Positions 34,193 through 44,130 of a stretch of DNA of 64,000 nucleotides are shown here, piece after piece. The position numbers and the translations under genes were made by a program. Under the pieces are notes generated by a model, which saw only the letters and a list, made by a program, of their open reading frames with translations, searched no databases and was not told where the DNA came from. Every line of letters begins with the position of its first letter. Within the stretch, counting starts at the first letter, position 1. Source of the DNA: Candidatus Kapaibacterium sp. (GTDB lineage: Bacteria; Bacteroidota; Ignavibacteria; Kapaibacteriales; NICIL-2); assembly GCA_026003495.1 (NCBI GenBank), contig BPHK01000001.1:434001-498000 (forward strand), read 5' to 3'.

Positions 34193-35245
34193 CTACTTGC
34201 TGCTGGAGAGCGCGCCAGTGAGTGTGCTGGTAGGCTGCGCATGCACGGCGAGCTCTGCCAGCAGTGCTGCAGTGGTTATGGGCACAACTCCCGGCTCCCC
34301 GCAGACAACGCCAGCGGCAATGTTGGCGATCGTTGCTGCCTCCAGGATCGGCGCGCCAGCGACCATCATTGCAGTCACGGTTGCGATGACCGTGTCGCCT
34401 GCTCCCGAAACATCAGCGACATGGCGCGCAACCGATGGAATCTGCCACCAGCGGTTGCTGCTGTCGAGAAGCATCATCCCCCGACTGCCGAGCGTGATGA
34501 GGACGTTGCGAGCCTGGAGTCGCTCCAGTAGCATGCGTCCTGCGCGGATAACGTCGTCTTGACTTTCCAGCGGTGTTCCGAGTGCATGAGTTGCTTCCTT
34601 CTGGTTCGGTTTGAACACCGTTGCACCGCGGTAGGCGAAGAAGTTTTCCAACTTGGGGTCCACAAGAATTGGAATCGAGCGCTCCTGTGCCCACTCGACC
34701 AGCAGCGGGATGTTTCGCTGGTGGAGAACGCCTTTGTTGTAGTCCTCGAAAATGATCGCTGCAAGCTGGGGCGATGCCTCGAGTGCTGCAAGAATCTGCT
34801 CGAGCACTTCGGAGCTAATCGGTTTACGCTGTTCGTGGTCGAGACGGAGGAGCTGTTGGTTGTTGCCGATGACCCGCGTTTTGATTGTCGTTGGCCGTGA
34901 CGGATCGGCCACGATACCGCTTGGTTCGATGCCATGTTGCTCGGCAAGCAAGCGGAGCTGCTCGCCACCGCTGTCGTCGCCGACAACGCCGCAGAGCAGC
35001 ACGCGAGCGCCGAGCATCCGCAGGTTATGCGCTACGTTGGCTGCACCGCCGAGTCGCCAGGTTTGACGTTCCAATTCGACGACCGGGACCGGTGCCTCGG
35101 GCGAGATGCGGCTGACAGTGCCCACGTAGTAGTGGTCGAGCATCACGTCACCAATGACGGCGATTCGCTTGGTCGGAAGCACGCTCAGCCAGTGCTGACA
35201 CTGCTCAAGGGAAAGCCCGTCGGCCCATGCGTTCGAGGTATCCAT
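34193..35245 (-). CDS. rfaE1: D-glycero-beta-D-manno-heptose-7-phosphate kinase (HldE N-terminal domain, stand-alone)
   Basis: 350 residues, PfkB-type sugar kinase: VIGDVMLDHYYVGTVSRISPEAPVPVVE near the N-terminus, the WRLGGAANVAHNLRMLG signature and VSGAGDTVIATVTAMM near residue 280 with the catalytic Asp in the anion hole. The N-terminal ISPEAPVPV form is the heptose-kinase version of the family. It phosphorylates heptose-7-phosphate at C1; the product is later adenylylated by rfaE2 at 8040-8507. The ATG overlaps the thyA stop as ATGA, so it is co-translated with thyA. Confidence 0.9.
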   Translation of the reverse strand: MDTSNAWADGLSLEQCQHWLSVLPTKRIAVIGDVMLDHYYVGTVSRISPEAPVPVVELERQTWRLGGAANVAHNLRMLGARVLLCGVVGDDSGGEQLRLLAEQHGIEPSGIVADPSRPTTIKTRVIGNNQQLLRLDHEQRKPISSEVLEQILAALEASPQLAAIIFEDYNKGVLHQRNIPLLVEWAQERSIPILVDPKLENFFAYRGATVFKPNQKEATHALGTPLESQDDVIRAGRMLLERLQARNVLITLGSRGMMLLDSSNRWWQIPSVARHVADVSGAGDTVIATVTAMMVAGAPILEAATIANIAAGVVCGEPGVVPITTAALLAELAVHAQPTSTLTGALSSSK

Positions 35246-36063
35246 CAGACAGCCACCTCTGCTTTGATGTGTGGATGCGCGTGGTAGTCGGGGAATGCGA
35301 TGTCCGCATGGGTGAACGCATCGAGCGTGCGCACCTCTGGATTGAGCCAGAGCGTCGGCGGTGGCAGCGGCGTTCGCTCCAGTTGCAGCTGGGCTTGTGT
35401 AAGGTGGTTGCGGTACAGGTGCGCATCGCCGAGTGTGTGGATGAACTCAGCTGGACGTAGCCCACATACCTGCGCGACCATCGCAAGCAGGAGCGAGTAT
35501 GACGCAATGTTGAACGGCACACCGAGAAACACATCCGCCGACCGTTGGTACAGCTGGAGCGAGAGCCAATCGCCATCAACGTAGAACTGGAATAGAACAT
35601 GGCAAGGAGCAAGCCGCATTGCATCGAGCTCGCCGACGTTCCATGCACTGACCACAAGGCGCCGACTGGTGGGATTGCGCTGAATTTCCTCGATCACGCG
35701 GGCAAGTTGGTCAATCGTGCGACCATCGGGTGAGCGCCAACGGCGCCACTGCTTGCCGTAGATCGGACCAAGCTCGCCACGCTCATCTGCCCACTCGTCC
35801 CAAATCGTCACGCCGTGCTCGTGGAGGAACGCAACGTTTGTATCTCCTCTGAGGAACCACAGCAGCTCGGTAACGATCGAGCGAACGTGGAGTTTCTTGG
35901 TTGTTAGGAGCGGAAATCCCTTGCGCAGGTCGAAGCGCATCTGGTAGCCGAAAATCGAGAGCGTCCCGACGCCAGTTCGGTCTTGGCGTGGGGAGCCACG
36001 CTCGAGGATTGTCCGCACAAGCTCGAGATACTGCGCTTCGTTCAGGTTCTGCGGTGTTGTCAT
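35245..36063 (-). CDS. thyA: Thymidylate synthase ThyA
   Basis: 272 residues from ATG 36063; the 50-residue upstream frame is the divergent promoter. The nucleophilic Cys lies in [34 protein letters not shown] opens the protein; [26 protein letters not shown] and [12 protein letters not shown] contain the Arg, Asn and His of the dUMP site. It makes dTMP from dUMP with methylenetetrahydrofolate. Length is normal for the E. coli type. It leads the unit with rfaE1 and is divergent from the arginase-family gene. Confidence 0.95.
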   Translation of the reverse strand: MTTPQNLNEAQYLELVRTILERGSPRQDRTGVGTLSIFGYQMRFDLRKGFPLLTTKKLHVRSIVTELLWFLRGDTNVAFLHEHGVTIWDEWADERGELGPIYGKQWRRWRSPDGRTIDQLARVIEEIQRNPTSRRLVVSAWNVGELDAMRLAPCHVLFQFYVDGDWLSLQLYQRSADVFLGVPFNIASYSLLLAMVAQVCGLRPAEFIHTLGDAHLYRNHLTQAQLQLERTPLPPPTLWLNPEVRTLDAFTHADIAFPDYHAHPHIKAEVAV

Positions 36064-36207
36064 GCTCGGCAACAGGACAGGAAACTGCCAGGGAACGCGA
36101 TCGTGCTCTGCGTGCTGGAATCTTCTCGGATATCTGGGAGCCCGGGACGAAATTACAGCGGGAGCAAGACTATTTTCGCCCATCGCACGATTTCTCGTTC
36201 GCAAGCC

Positions 36208-37230
36208 ATGCACCTCCGGGATATTGCCCAGCTCTGTGTAGTACCGACTGTTGCGGCAACTCCACGTCTCGAAGTTGATGACCGTCGCTTTGGGGATTAC
36301 CTTGTGCCAGTGACGGAGTGGGATGGAAGGTCACCACGGATTGCGTTGGTCGGCGTGCCGCAGGACATCGGCGTTGCACGCAACGGTGGCCGGCGCGGTG
36401 CTGCGGCAGCGCCTGCGGCAATTCGAGCTGCACTGGCAAAACTGGCAGCCAGCATCGGTGAAACGATGCTCCCACCTGAGGTGGGCATTTGCGATTGCGG
36501 CCTGGTTCGGACTGATGGACTTTCGCTGGAGGAAATCCACCAACGGCAAGAGTACATCGTCGGCCGATTGCTCGCGGCAGGTGCGAGCGTCCTCGTCCTC
36601 GGCGGAGGACACGATACCGCACTCCCTGATGGCCGTGCACTCGGCAAACGTGTCGAGCGACTCGGCATTGTCAATGTGGACGCGCATTTGGACGTCCGCA
36701 TCCCCACCGACGATGGCAGCCACTCTGGCTCGCCATTCCGCGAGCTCATCGAAGATGCTGCATGCCCGCTCGAGGTGCTCATCGAACTTGGGACGCAGCG
36801 CTTTGCAGCTTCGGCCCACCATGTCCGCTACGTGCGCGAGCATGGCCATATTGTGTGGATGCTCGATGACATTCGCCGAAATACGCTCGAGATTGTACTG
36901 GCAGACATCGAGCGGCGGCTTGCCGAGTGCGATGGCATCATGCTCTCGCTCGATGTAGATGCGCTTGCCTCCGCGTATGCACCGGGGGTGAGCGCTCCCG
37001 CAAACGATGGATTCCAGCCGGCAGAGGTCGCAGCAATTATCGAGCGGATAGTCAGCATGCCGCAGTGCCGCCTCGTGGACATCGTCGAGGTCAATCCTTC
37101 GGTTGATGCCGATGAGCGCACAGTTCGGTTGGCAGCCTATTTTGCAGCGCTGACGATGTGGACTTTTGCTCACCGACGCGACGATGCCAATTCTCCGTTC
37201 AATTTCGGGTCTGCGAGCAACGACCAATGA
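36208..37230 (+). CDS. hutG: Arginase-superfamily hydrolase, probably formimidoylglutamase
   Basis: 340 residues from ATG 36208. Two metal-binding signatures are clear, [16 protein letters not shown] and [10 protein letters not shown], then [23 protein letters not shown] with the DxD of the Mn site. The D-x-x-x-P form near GGGHD and the APGVSAP end fit ureohydrolases; GHDTA and APANDGF favour formimidoylglutamase over arginase or agmatinase, but the hut genes normally seen with it are absent. The last 47 nt overlap the start of the phosphohexomutase gene. Confidence 0.75.
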   Translation: MHLRDIAQLCVVPTVAATPRLEVDDRRFGDYLVPVTEWDGRSPRIALVGVPQDIGVARNGGRRGAAAAPAAIRAALAKLAASIGETMLPPEVGICDCGLVRTDGLSLEEIHQRQEYIVGRLLAAGASVLVLGGGHDTALPDGRALGKRVERLGIVNVDAHLDVRIPTDDGSHSGSPFRELIEDAACPLEVLIELGTQRFAASAHHVRYVREHGHIVWMLDDIRRNTLEIVLADIERRLAECDGIMLSLDVDALASAYAPGVSAPANDGFQPAEVAAIIERIVSMPQCRLVDIVEVNPSVDADERTVRLAAYFAALTMWTFAHRRDDANSPFNFGSASNDQ

Positions 37231-38545
37231 TGGCACACTCACGCCGGAACTTGTCGCACGGCATGTGCGAGCATTCGCCGCGCTTCAGCCGGAAGGTGTG
37301 ATTGCCGTTGGCCACGATGGTCGCGTAGGCGGCGACCAGATCGCCGAGCTTGCCTGCCAAGAGCTGTGTGCTGTCGGGCGCGATGTGCTCGATCTCGGCT
37401 GTGTGCCGACACCGACGGTCCAGCTCCTGGTCGAGCGGACACAGGCTGCCGGAGGGATTATTGTCACAGCGTCGCACAACGGCGCAGAGTGGAATGGGTT
37501 GAAGTTCCTCGATGCCGATGGCGTCTTCCTCTTGCCAGATCGGGCGCGACGACTGTGGGCATACGCTGATGCTGGGAACTCGCCGAAGCAAATAAGCTAC
37601 GGCCGGCACTATCGGCATAGCGATCCGATCGAAGAACACCTTGCCGCGCTTGGGCAAGTGGCGTTGGTTGCTGCATTCCGAGGGAGCGGAGGCTTGGGTG
37701 GTGCGCGCGTTGCGCTCGATGCCGTCAACGCCAGTGGCTCGCGTGCGTTGGTTCGGCTCATCGAGTGGCTCGGTGGGCAGCCCCACGCGGTTTTCTGCGA
37801 TGGGAGCGGAATCTTCCCCCATCCTCCCGAACCGCTGCCTGAGCATTTAGCCACTCTACGCCAGGAAACGCGTTCCTCTGGTGCAGTGCTCGGATTGGCG
37901 GTCGATCCCGACGCCGACCGGCTCGTGCTCGTGCATCGCAGTGGGGAGCCTGTTAGCGAAGAGAAAACAGTTGTGCTTGCAGTCGAGGCTGTCTTGCGTG
38001 CAGTACGTGGCGGCACCGTCGTCGTCAACGCTTCGACCACAGCGGAAGTCGAGCTGGTAGCCAATCGCTACGGTGGGCGTGTTCTCCGCTCGCCGGTGGG
38101 CGAGATCAACGTCGTTACGCTCATGCGCGCAAGTGACGCAGTCATCGGTGGCGAGGGCAGCGGTGGCGTTATCTACCCGGCGTGCCACTGGGGACGTGAT
38201 AGCCTCGTCGGTGCATCGCTTGTGCTGTCCCTGTGGCGTTCACTTTCGGAAGCAGAGTGGGACGAGCGGCTGCTCAACGTTCCATTTGCAATGGGAAAGC
38301 GACGTATTCCGGTCAATGGGGACTTTCCGCTGCTCCGGGACCGCCTTCGTGCTGCGTTCGGGGATGCTCCGGTTGTTTGGGACGGTGATGGACTTCGTTT
38401 TGTCTGGCGCGATCGCTGGGTGCACATTCGTCCGTCGAACACCGAGCCGATCGTTCGCGTGATTGCAGAGTCCCCCAGCAAGGCAGAAACGGCGGAGCTG
38501 CTGAGCAGAGCTGAACAAATCCTCCGCAGCGGAAGCGATGCATAA
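37184..38545 (+). CDS. Phosphohexomutase (phosphoglucomutase/phosphomannomutase family)
   Basis: 453 residues from ATG 37184. The phosphoserine loop is VTASHNGAEWNGLK, the metal-binding loop DPDADRLVLV, the sugar-recognition loop GEGSGGVIYPACHWGRDS and the phosphate-binding end RPSNTEPIVRVI. It interconverts hexose-1- and hexose-6-phosphates in the cytosol for polysaccharide or LPS precursors. Which hexose it prefers (GlcN, Glc or Man) cannot be decided from sequence. It overlaps the hydrolase gene upstream by 47 nt and the GT4 gene by 8 nt. Confidence 0.9.
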   Translation: MPILRSISGLRATTNDGTLTPELVARHVRAFAALQPEGVIAVGHDGRVGGDQIAELACQELCAVGRDVLDLGCVPTPTVQLLVERTQAAGGIIVTASHNGAEWNGLKFLDADGVFLLPDRARRLWAYADAGNSPKQISYGRHYRHSDPIEEHLAALGQVALVAAFRGSGGLGGARVALDAVNASGSRALVRLIEWLGGQPHAVFCDGSGIFPHPPEPLPEHLATLRQETRSSGAVLGLAVDPDADRLVLVHRSGEPVSEEKTVVLAVEAVLRAVRGGTVVVNASTTAEVELVANRYGGRVLRSPVGEINVVTLMRASDAVIGGEGSGGVIYPACHWGRDSLVGASLVLSLWRSLSEAEWDERLLNVPFAMGKRRIPVNGDFPLLRDRLRAAFGDAPVVWDGDGLRFVWRDRWVHIRPSNTEPIVRVIAESPSKAETAELLSRAEQILRSGSDA

Positions 38546-39662
38546 CCCGCAACGGTGTCGCGTGGCAGTCCTTGCATTTGCCGATGCACGGAAGGACGCG
38601 CGGACGCTCAACGTGTGCCGCACCCTTGCGACGGAGTGCGAGCTTGCGCTTTGGAACACCGCGCCGGGTCAGTGCACCGAGTGGCAGTGGTTCGCAGTAG
38701 AAGTTCCGCCGCACGGGCGGATGCTCATTCGGTGGCTGCGGTTTGTTGTGATGCTCTTCTGGCGTGCGCAGCGCTGGCGAGCCGACGTACTCTGGGCAGG
38801 CGATGTTTACTGCCTTCTTCCGGCGGTGGTGTTGCGGTGGCGCTGGAAGGCACGCGTTGTCTATGATGCACGCGAGATCTACAGCAGCCTCGGTTCGCTT
38901 GCAGAGCGGAGGGTAGCGCAGACGCTGCTGGCGTGGTACGAGCGGTGGCTTGTGCGGTGGGTGGACCGCGTTATCACCAGTGGGAAGCGCGATGCCGAGG
39001 AGCTGGCGCAGTTGCTTCCGCTTCGCGCCGTGCCAGAGGTCGTGCTCAACGTGCCGTTCTACGCTGAGCCGGTTCGGAGCAACCGCTTGCGTGAGCGTTG
39101 CCGCATCGAGCAGGAAACACTGGTTGTGCTCTACCAGGGGGCGGTTCACCGGGGGCGTGGGTTGTTGCGCGCCGTTGAAGCGATAGCGTTGCTCAAGACG
39201 GCGCATCTATGCATTCTCGGCGATGGAGATTTCGCCGCGGCAGTCGAGCACCATGCGCGCGCGTGCGGTGTTGCTGGGCGGGTGCACCTGCTTGGCAGCG
39301 TTCCATACGACGAACTGCTCGACTGGACGGCATCAGCTGATGTCGGCTGGTGTTGGATCGAGCCAATCTCGCACAGCTACGAACTTGCGCTCCCGAACAA
39401 ACTCTTCGAGTATGCCATGGCACGCGTGCCTGTGCTTGCAAGCGATCTTCCGGCAATACGTTCGGTGCTCGATGACGTTCCCTTTGGCGTTTGCTGTGCT
39501 CCGACAGCCGATGCTGCCGAGCTTGCGGCAGCGATCATGCATCTTCACAAAAACGCCGATGTCTATCGCCACCATGCCGCGCATGCTGCACGAGAGTACT
39601 GCTACGAGCGTCAACAGCCACGAATCCGACGCCTTGTCCTGGAGCTATGGCAGAACCGGTGA
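38538..39662 (+). CDS. Glycosyltransferase, GT4 (GT-B) type
   Basis: 374 residues. The N-terminal domain has RADVLWAGDVYCLLPAVV and VYDAREIYSSL. The C-terminal domain reads VVLYQGAVHRGRGLLRAVEAIALL, CILGDGDFAAAVEHHA, VHLLGSVPYDELLDW and the E-x(7)-E-like LPNKLFEYAMARVPVLAS of GT4 enzymes that bind nucleotide sugars. It is probably a cytoplasmic enzyme for surface glycan synthesis, in line with the mutase just upstream. The sugar and acceptor are not predictable. Its 3' end overlaps the HMA-AraC gene. Confidence 0.85.
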   Translation: MHNPQRCRVAVLAFADARKDARTLNVCRTLATECELALWNTAPGQCTEWQWFAVEVPPHGRMLIRWLRFVVMLFWRAQRWRADVLWAGDVYCLLPAVVLRWRWKARVVYDAREIYSSLGSLAERRVAQTLLAWYERWLVRWVDRVITSGKRDAEELAQLLPLRAVPEVVLNVPFYAEPVRSNRLRERCRIEQETLVVLYQGAVHRGRGLLRAVEAIALLKTAHLCILGDGDFAAAVEHHARACGVAGRVHLLGSVPYDELLDWTASADVGWCWIEPISHSYELALPNKLFEYAMARVPVLASDLPAIRSVLDDVPFGVCCAPTADAAELAAAIMHLHKNADVYRHHAAHAAREYCYERQQPRIRRLVLELWQNR

Positions 39663-40228
39663 CGACACTTGCCATCAAGAACATGGTCTGCCGGCGGTGC
39701 ATCTGTGCCGTCGAGGAAGTACTCACGGCGATGGGCATCAAACCACTTGCAGTGACACTCGGCGAAGCAGTGCTCCCGCGACCGCTAACGGAGGACGAAC
39801 ATGCGCAGCTTGCTGCCCGCTTGGAAGCGCTTGGTTTTGAGTTGCTCGATGATCGCCGCCGCGTCCTCATCGAGCACGTCAAGGCAGCTATCATCGAAGT
39901 TCTCTGGAGCGGAGATGAGCAACTGCTTGAACGAATCGTGTTCTCCGACTACCTCGAGCAGAAGGTCGGGGTGCGATATTCGACCCTCTCGCGCTTGTTT
40001 TCACAGTTGGAAGGCAAGACGATCGAGCGCTACATCATCGAGCAGAAAATCGAGCGCGTCAAGGAACTCATCGCCTACGACGAATTGAGCTTGACGGAAA
40101 TCGCTTATCGCTTGGGCTATAGCAGCGTCCACTACTTGTCGAGTCAGTTCAAGCAAGTCACTGGGATGACTGCGAGCCAGTTTCGTTCGTTGCGCAAAAA
40201 GCCTCGTCGGCCACTCGATGAGATTTGA
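39647..40228 (+). CDS. AraC-family regulator with N-terminal HMA-like (heavy-metal-associated) domain
   Basis: 193 residues from ATG 39647 (GGAG 6 nt upstream). Residues 8-75 form a ferredoxin-like fold of HMA type with a CxxC pair in IKNMVCRRCICAVEEVL and GIKPLAVTLGEAVL. The last 100 residues carry the double HTH: IEQKIERVKELIAYDELSLTEIAYRLGYSSVHYLSSQFKQVTGMTASQFR. Similar two-domain proteins are known in Bacteroidota. The CxxC suggests a metal- or redox-sensing role, which is inference. No metal transporter gene is adjacent. It overlaps the end of the GT4 gene. Confidence 0.85.
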   Translation: MAEPVTTLAIKNMVCRRCICAVEEVLTAMGIKPLAVTLGEAVLPRPLTEDEHAQLAARLEALGFELLDDRRRVLIEHVKAAIIEVLWSGDEQLLERIVFSDYLEQKVGVRYSTLSRLFSQLEGKTIERYIIEQKIERVKELIAYDELSLTEIAYRLGYSSVHYLSSQFKQVTGMTASQFRSLRKKPRRPLDEI

Positions 40229-40301
40229 GCGCTGCTGGCCGGTGTGTTGGTGTTCATGAGGCGATACAAAGAAGTTGAACCCTACGGAGTCGGTGCGCGT
40301 G

Positions 40302-41141
40302 ATGGTGGAAAAGGTGCTCTTGATTGGGATTGCTGCTCTTGGGGCAGTCGTGCTCGTTGGGATCGTTGGTGCGGTGATTGCACGTCTGCGGCGGCGCATG
40401 CTCATGCGGCGCTTGCATGCGGCAGTTGCGCAGCGGCGACAGCAGACACTTGCGCCGCAACCGCGCGAGGCGCTACCAGCGCCAGTGCAGCGCTACTTGC
40501 GCCGCGCTGTCGGCGATGCACCGCTGGCAGAGTGGATCGAGCTTTGGGAGGAAGGGCAGTTTCGTTCGTTTGCGTATCCGCGCTGGGGAAAGCTAAGAGC
40601 CCGCGGTGTGTACACTGGCACCGTGCCAGGGATGATCTGGCGGGCACGGGTGTGGCATTCGCTTCTCCGGTGGTACACAATCGAGCTGCTCTACGCAAGC
40701 GGCATCGGACGGGGAAGTTTGAAGCTGTGGGGAGCGTTCACGCTCTTCGATCCCGATGGACCTGAAGCCAATGAAGCGCTATTGGTGCGGGTGCTGATGG
40801 AAACAGTGTGGTTCCCGACATCGCTGGTACCAGGCGGTCTATTGCGTTGGGAGTCGCTCGGCAGAGACGATGCTGCGCGTGCAGTGCTCAGTGACAGCGG
40901 CATCACTATCCGTGCCGATTTCTACTTTACGTCCGATGGTGACGTCGAGCGCATCGTCACGCTCGATAAGTATCGCGATGCAGATACTGGCTACGAGCGA
41001 GAGCAGTGCACCATGTACTGCGAGGATTGGCAGAACGTCGGGGGCATGCGCATCCCGATGCAGGTGCGCTTGGAGTGGAATTTGGAATCCGGCGGGTTCG
41101 AGTACATGCGGCGCCGCATCGTTCGGGTGCGGTACCGCTAA
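40302..41141 (+). CDS. DUF6544/DUF6920-like membrane-anchored protein of unknown function
   Basis: 279 residues from ATG 40302 (an upstream TTG at 40275 is also possible). One N-terminal membrane segment (VLLIGIAALGAVVLVGIVGAVIA), then PVQRYLRRAV near residue 70, a pattern typical of this DUF family (conserved ...P.pVqRYlr... then WxKLRARG and PGMIWRARV). The C-terminal part has WESLGRDDAARAVL and FTSDGDVERI. The function of the family is not known to me. It is convergent with pyk and overlaps it by 4 nt. Confidence 0.6.
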   Translation: MVEKVLLIGIAALGAVVLVGIVGAVIARLRRRMLMRRLHAAVAQRRQQTLAPQPREALPAPVQRYLRRAVGDAPLAEWIELWEEGQFRSFAYPRWGKLRARGVYTGTVPGMIWRARVWHSLLRWYTIELLYASGIGRGSLKLWGAFTLFDPDGPEANEALLVRVLMETVWFPTSLVPGGLLRWESLGRDDAARAVLSDSGITIRADFYFTSDGDVERIVTLDKYRDADTGYEREQCTMYCEDWQNVGGMRIPMQVRLEWNLESGGFEYMRRRIVRVRYR

Positions 41142-42595
41142 AGCGTTTCGATCGAGAGCATGTTCGTCCGTGACCGCGCCACGAGCGGACGTCCGATGGT
41201 GAACAGGACAGTAGCGCCTTTGGCGAAGTATCCCTTGCCGAGCAGGAGCTTTTTGATGTGCTCGATCGTTTCATCAGTGGTAGTGATCTCGTCGAGCTTC
41301 ATGCCATAGACTCCCCAGTAAAGCCCGACGCGGCGGAGCGTTTCAGCGACGGTGCTGACGGCAATGATGATGCTCCGCGGGCGTCGTGCTGCTACAAGTC
41401 GAGCAGTTTCGCCGGAGTAACTCAACGTCGCGATGCAATCAATTTTTCGGTGTTCGGCAATCAGCGCAGCCCCAGCAGCGATGGCATCGGTGTTCTCAGT
41501 GCTTGCCGATGGGATGGGCTGGAATGTTTCCGCAAGGCGCCGGCGACGCAAGAGCTCACGCTCTGCTTCGGTGCAGATGGTACGCATGGTTGCGATTGCC
41601 TCGATGGGGTAGGCGCCGACACTCGTTTCGGCGCTGAGCATGACTGCATCGCTGCCATCGAGGACTGCGTTTGCAACGTCGCTGGCTTCGGCGCGGGTGG
41701 GACGCGGATTGGTTACCATGGATTCGAGCATCTGCGTTGCGGTGATGACGGGCTTGCCTGCATGATTGCAGAGCGCGATGATGCGCTTTTGTACCAGCGG
41801 GACGTGCGCTGCAGGAATTTCCACGCCAAGGTCACCCCGCGCGACCATGACCGCATCGCTGACAGCGATGATTTCCTCGATTGCCTCGACTGCTTCAGGT
41901 TTTTCGATCTTCGCGATGATACCGAGATTGGACTGTCGCTGTGCAAGGAAGCGTCGGACTGCTTCGATGTCACTTGGCCGGCGAACGAACGAGACTGCGA
42001 CGTAATCAGCACCTTCAGCGATCGCGAACTCCAAGTCACGACGGTCTTTCGCCGTAAGCGCCGATGCACTCACGGCAACGCTCGGCAGATTCATCCCTTT
42101 CCGCGATCGCAGGAGTCCGCCGTAGAGGACCAGCGCTTTGACGAACGGATCGCGAACCTCGGTCACTTGCACTGAGAGTAAACCATCATCGAAGAGCACC
42201 GTATCGCCAGGCTTGAGATCCTTGGCAATTGTGGGATATTCGACTGGAATTACTCCGTCGGGGAATTTGAGTCGCTTGCGACGGACCACTGCTGGATCGG
42301 CCAGTACGATTTCGCGACCAGGGACCAGAGAAACACCACTGCCAAGATCACCGACCCGAAGCTTGGGTCCTTGGAGATCCACGATGATGGGGATATGCGT
42401 TCCGGTAACGTTCTCAGCAACGCGAATGGCAGCGATGTAGCTTTTATGGACGGCGTGCGTGCTGTGACTCATGTTGAGCCGAAACGCAGATGCACCGGCA
42501 GCGATTGCTGCCGTGAGCTTTTCTTCCGTCCCGATAGCAGGGCCGACGGTGCAGACGATCTTGGTTTTGAACGAGAGGGTGCGCGGTGTTTTCAT
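41138..42595 (-). CDS. pyk: Pyruvate kinase
   Basis: 485 residues from ATG 42595; the 91-residue upstream frame is non-coding. Signatures: TKIVCTVGPA near the start, LNMSHSTHAVHKSYI, the catalytic/ADP block IIAKIEKPEAVEAIEEII with DAVMVARGDLGVEIP, and DGSDAVMLSAETSVGAYPIEA. A C-terminal domain follows (IAAGAALIAEHRKIDCIATLS). It converts PEP and ADP to pyruvate and ATP as the last step of glycolysis. Complete. It is transcribed toward the DUF6544-like gene. Confidence 0.96.
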   Translation of the reverse strand: MKTPRTLSFKTKIVCTVGPAIGTEEKLTAAIAAGASAFRLNMSHSTHAVHKSYIAAIRVAENVTGTHIPIIVDLQGPKLRVGDLGSGVSLVPGREIVLADPAVVRRKRLKFPDGVIPVEYPTIAKDLKPGDTVLFDDGLLSVQVTEVRDPFVKALVLYGGLLRSRKGMNLPSVAVSASALTAKDRRDLEFAIAEGADYVAVSFVRRPSDIEAVRRFLAQRQSNLGIIAKIEKPEAVEAIEEIIAVSDAVMVARGDLGVEIPAAHVPLVQKRIIALCNHAGKPVITATQMLESMVTNPRPTRAEASDVANAVLDGSDAVMLSAETSVGAYPIEAIATMRTICTEAERELLRRRRLAETFQPIPSASTENTDAIAAGAALIAEHRKIDCIATLSYSGETARLVAARRPRSIIIAVSTVAETLRRVGLYWGVYGMKLDEITTTDETIEHIKKLLLGKGYFAKGATVLFTIGRPLVARSRTNMLSIETL

Positions 42596-42623
42596 TGCAG
42601 GTGCTGTGTGTTCAGCAGCAAAC

Positions 42624-43421
42624 TTAGGAAGCAGTGCAAACGGCATCGAAGAACGCGCTTGTCCGCTCAAGGGCTTCTTCCAGCGCGGGCGAACGGTGCG
42701 TTGCAGGATGCTCGATGCCGAAGGTATGCCCTGTGGCTGGGATGATGTGCACATGGCGCTCGCAGTGGTCGAGTTTGCTGGCAAGCTGCTGTGCGTCCGC
42801 TGGTGGCGCAACGAGATCTTCAGCACCGGTGAAGATTGCAATCGGTGTCCGGCACGTTGCCAGTGCATCCTCGAGCGCGTCGTTGGTGCGATGGCGCTCT
42901 AGATCCTCCAGGTAGGTAACTCCAAGGTGCAATGGTATCCCCAGTTCTGGATGTGCTCCGACAGGGAGAACGCCATCACGGCGCCACTGGGTTCGTTGGC
43001 GCTCGCTCCAGCGACCAAACTGCGCCGGCGGTGCCCAGAGTGCTATGCAGTCGAACGCTACATGCTCGAGCAGAAGGAGTAAACCGCCACGGGAATGCCC
43101 AAGACCTGCAACGCACGTGTGATTGCTCCGGAGAAGCTCGGCTGCCAAGCGAAGTGCTCCACGGTCACCGGTTATCGTGGCCTGCTCGAATTGTGTGGGA
43201 GAGAACCCATCGGGACCGTAACCGCTGGACGGAAGCGCAAGGACATACGCTGCAGTGCCGCGTTCGGCGAACCACTGCGCGACCAGGGGAAGAAATCCCC
43301 AGCGATGCCAAGCGCGAAAGCCATGGACAATGCAGAGCGCGCGCCTGCTACGGGCTGGGTAGTGCTCGATGCCGAGCCAGCGATCGTTGCCAAGCGGATG
43401 CCAATCAACGTGTGGCTGCAT
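42624..43421 (-). CDS. Alpha/beta hydrolase (monoacylglycerol-lipase-like)
   Basis: 265 residues. The catalytic Ser lies in GLGHSRGGLLLLL, the Asp in FTGAEDLVAPPADAQ and the His in PATGHTFGIEHPAT. The oxyanion-region strand CIVHGFRAWHRWGFLPLVAQWFAERG is also normal. The substrate is not apparent. It follows directly after the DJ-1-like gene (its ATG is adjacent to that stop) and is 28 nt upstream of pyk, so the three minus-strand genes may form one unit. Confidence 0.85.
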   Translation of the reverse strand: MQPHVDWHPLGNDRWLGIEHYPARSRRALCIVHGFRAWHRWGFLPLVAQWFAERGTAAYVLALPSSGYGPDGFSPTQFEQATITGDRGALRLAAELLRSNHTCVAGLGHSRGGLLLLLEHVAFDCIALWAPPAQFGRWSERQRTQWRRDGVLPVGAHPELGIPLHLGVTYLEDLERHRTNDALEDALATCRTPIAIFTGAEDLVAPPADAQQLASKLDHCERHVHIIPATGHTFGIEHPATHRSPALEEALERTSAFFDAVCTAS

Positions 43422-43973
43422 TTAGACGGCAACAATCGAGGTCGTTACTTCCCGTGCAACCTGCTCGCCAGCTAACGCAGCCACAACCGCCAACGCGAAC
43501 TCCACGGCTGTGCCTGCCCCGCGGCTGGTGATAATCGCGCCCGATTGGACGACACGGTCAGTGCGGTAGTCGTACTGCTGCAATTGATCTGCAACCGATG
43601 GATGGCTTGTCACTGCGCAGGAAGACGGCAGCACACCTGCAGCGTGCAGCGCAAGCGGTGCAGCGCAGATTGCACCGAGGAGTGCGCCTTCTGAAGCGTG
43701 GCGGCGAACAAGATGCATGATTTCGTCACTTTCAATAAAGCGCTCCGTGCCAGTGCGGCCACCAGGCAGGATGATTGCATCGAACGTGTCGCTTTCGTCC
43801 AAGTCTCGCCACAGCACGTCCGGTGCGATGCGAATGCCGCGCGAGCAGATGACGTTTTCACTTTCACCGGCAAGCCGAACTCTGATTCCAGCGCGGCGGG
43901 CAATATCAACGATGGCAACTGCTTCGAGTTCTTCGGTCCCATGTGCAATTGGGACAAGCATGGAAATATCCAC
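43422..43973 (-). CDS. DJ-1/PfpI-family protein
   Basis: 183 residues. The family's conserved Glu is in HGTEELEAVAIVD, the nucleophile Cys in ALLGAICAAPLALHAAG and a His in TSHPSVADQL. The sequence fits the DJ-1/ThiJ branch (the Glu is near residue 15 and the Cys near 105). Members act as chaperone/deglycase-like or oxidative-stress proteins; which activity applies here is not shown. A start 4 codons downstream (ATG 43961) is also possible. Confidence 0.85.
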   Translation of the reverse strand: MDISMLVPIAHGTEELEAVAIVDIARRAGIRVRLAGESENVICSRGIRIAPDVLWRDLDESDTFDAIILPGGRTGTERFIESDEIMHLVRRHASEGALLGAICAAPLALHAAGVLPSSCAVTSHPSVADQLQQYDYRTDRVVQSGAIITSRGAGTAVEFALAVVAALAGEQVAREVTTSIVAV

Positions 43974-44130
43974 GGGATAGCTGCGATCGAACGTGGTTGA
44001 CCAATGAGCAAAAATCGGTTGCTACCATGGAAACATGTCCTTGCGTAATTTGCAGTCAGACAAACACCATCCACTGCAGCATACGCTTGGATCGGCGCAG
44101 AACGTGACTGCAGAACGCCTTATGGAGCGC

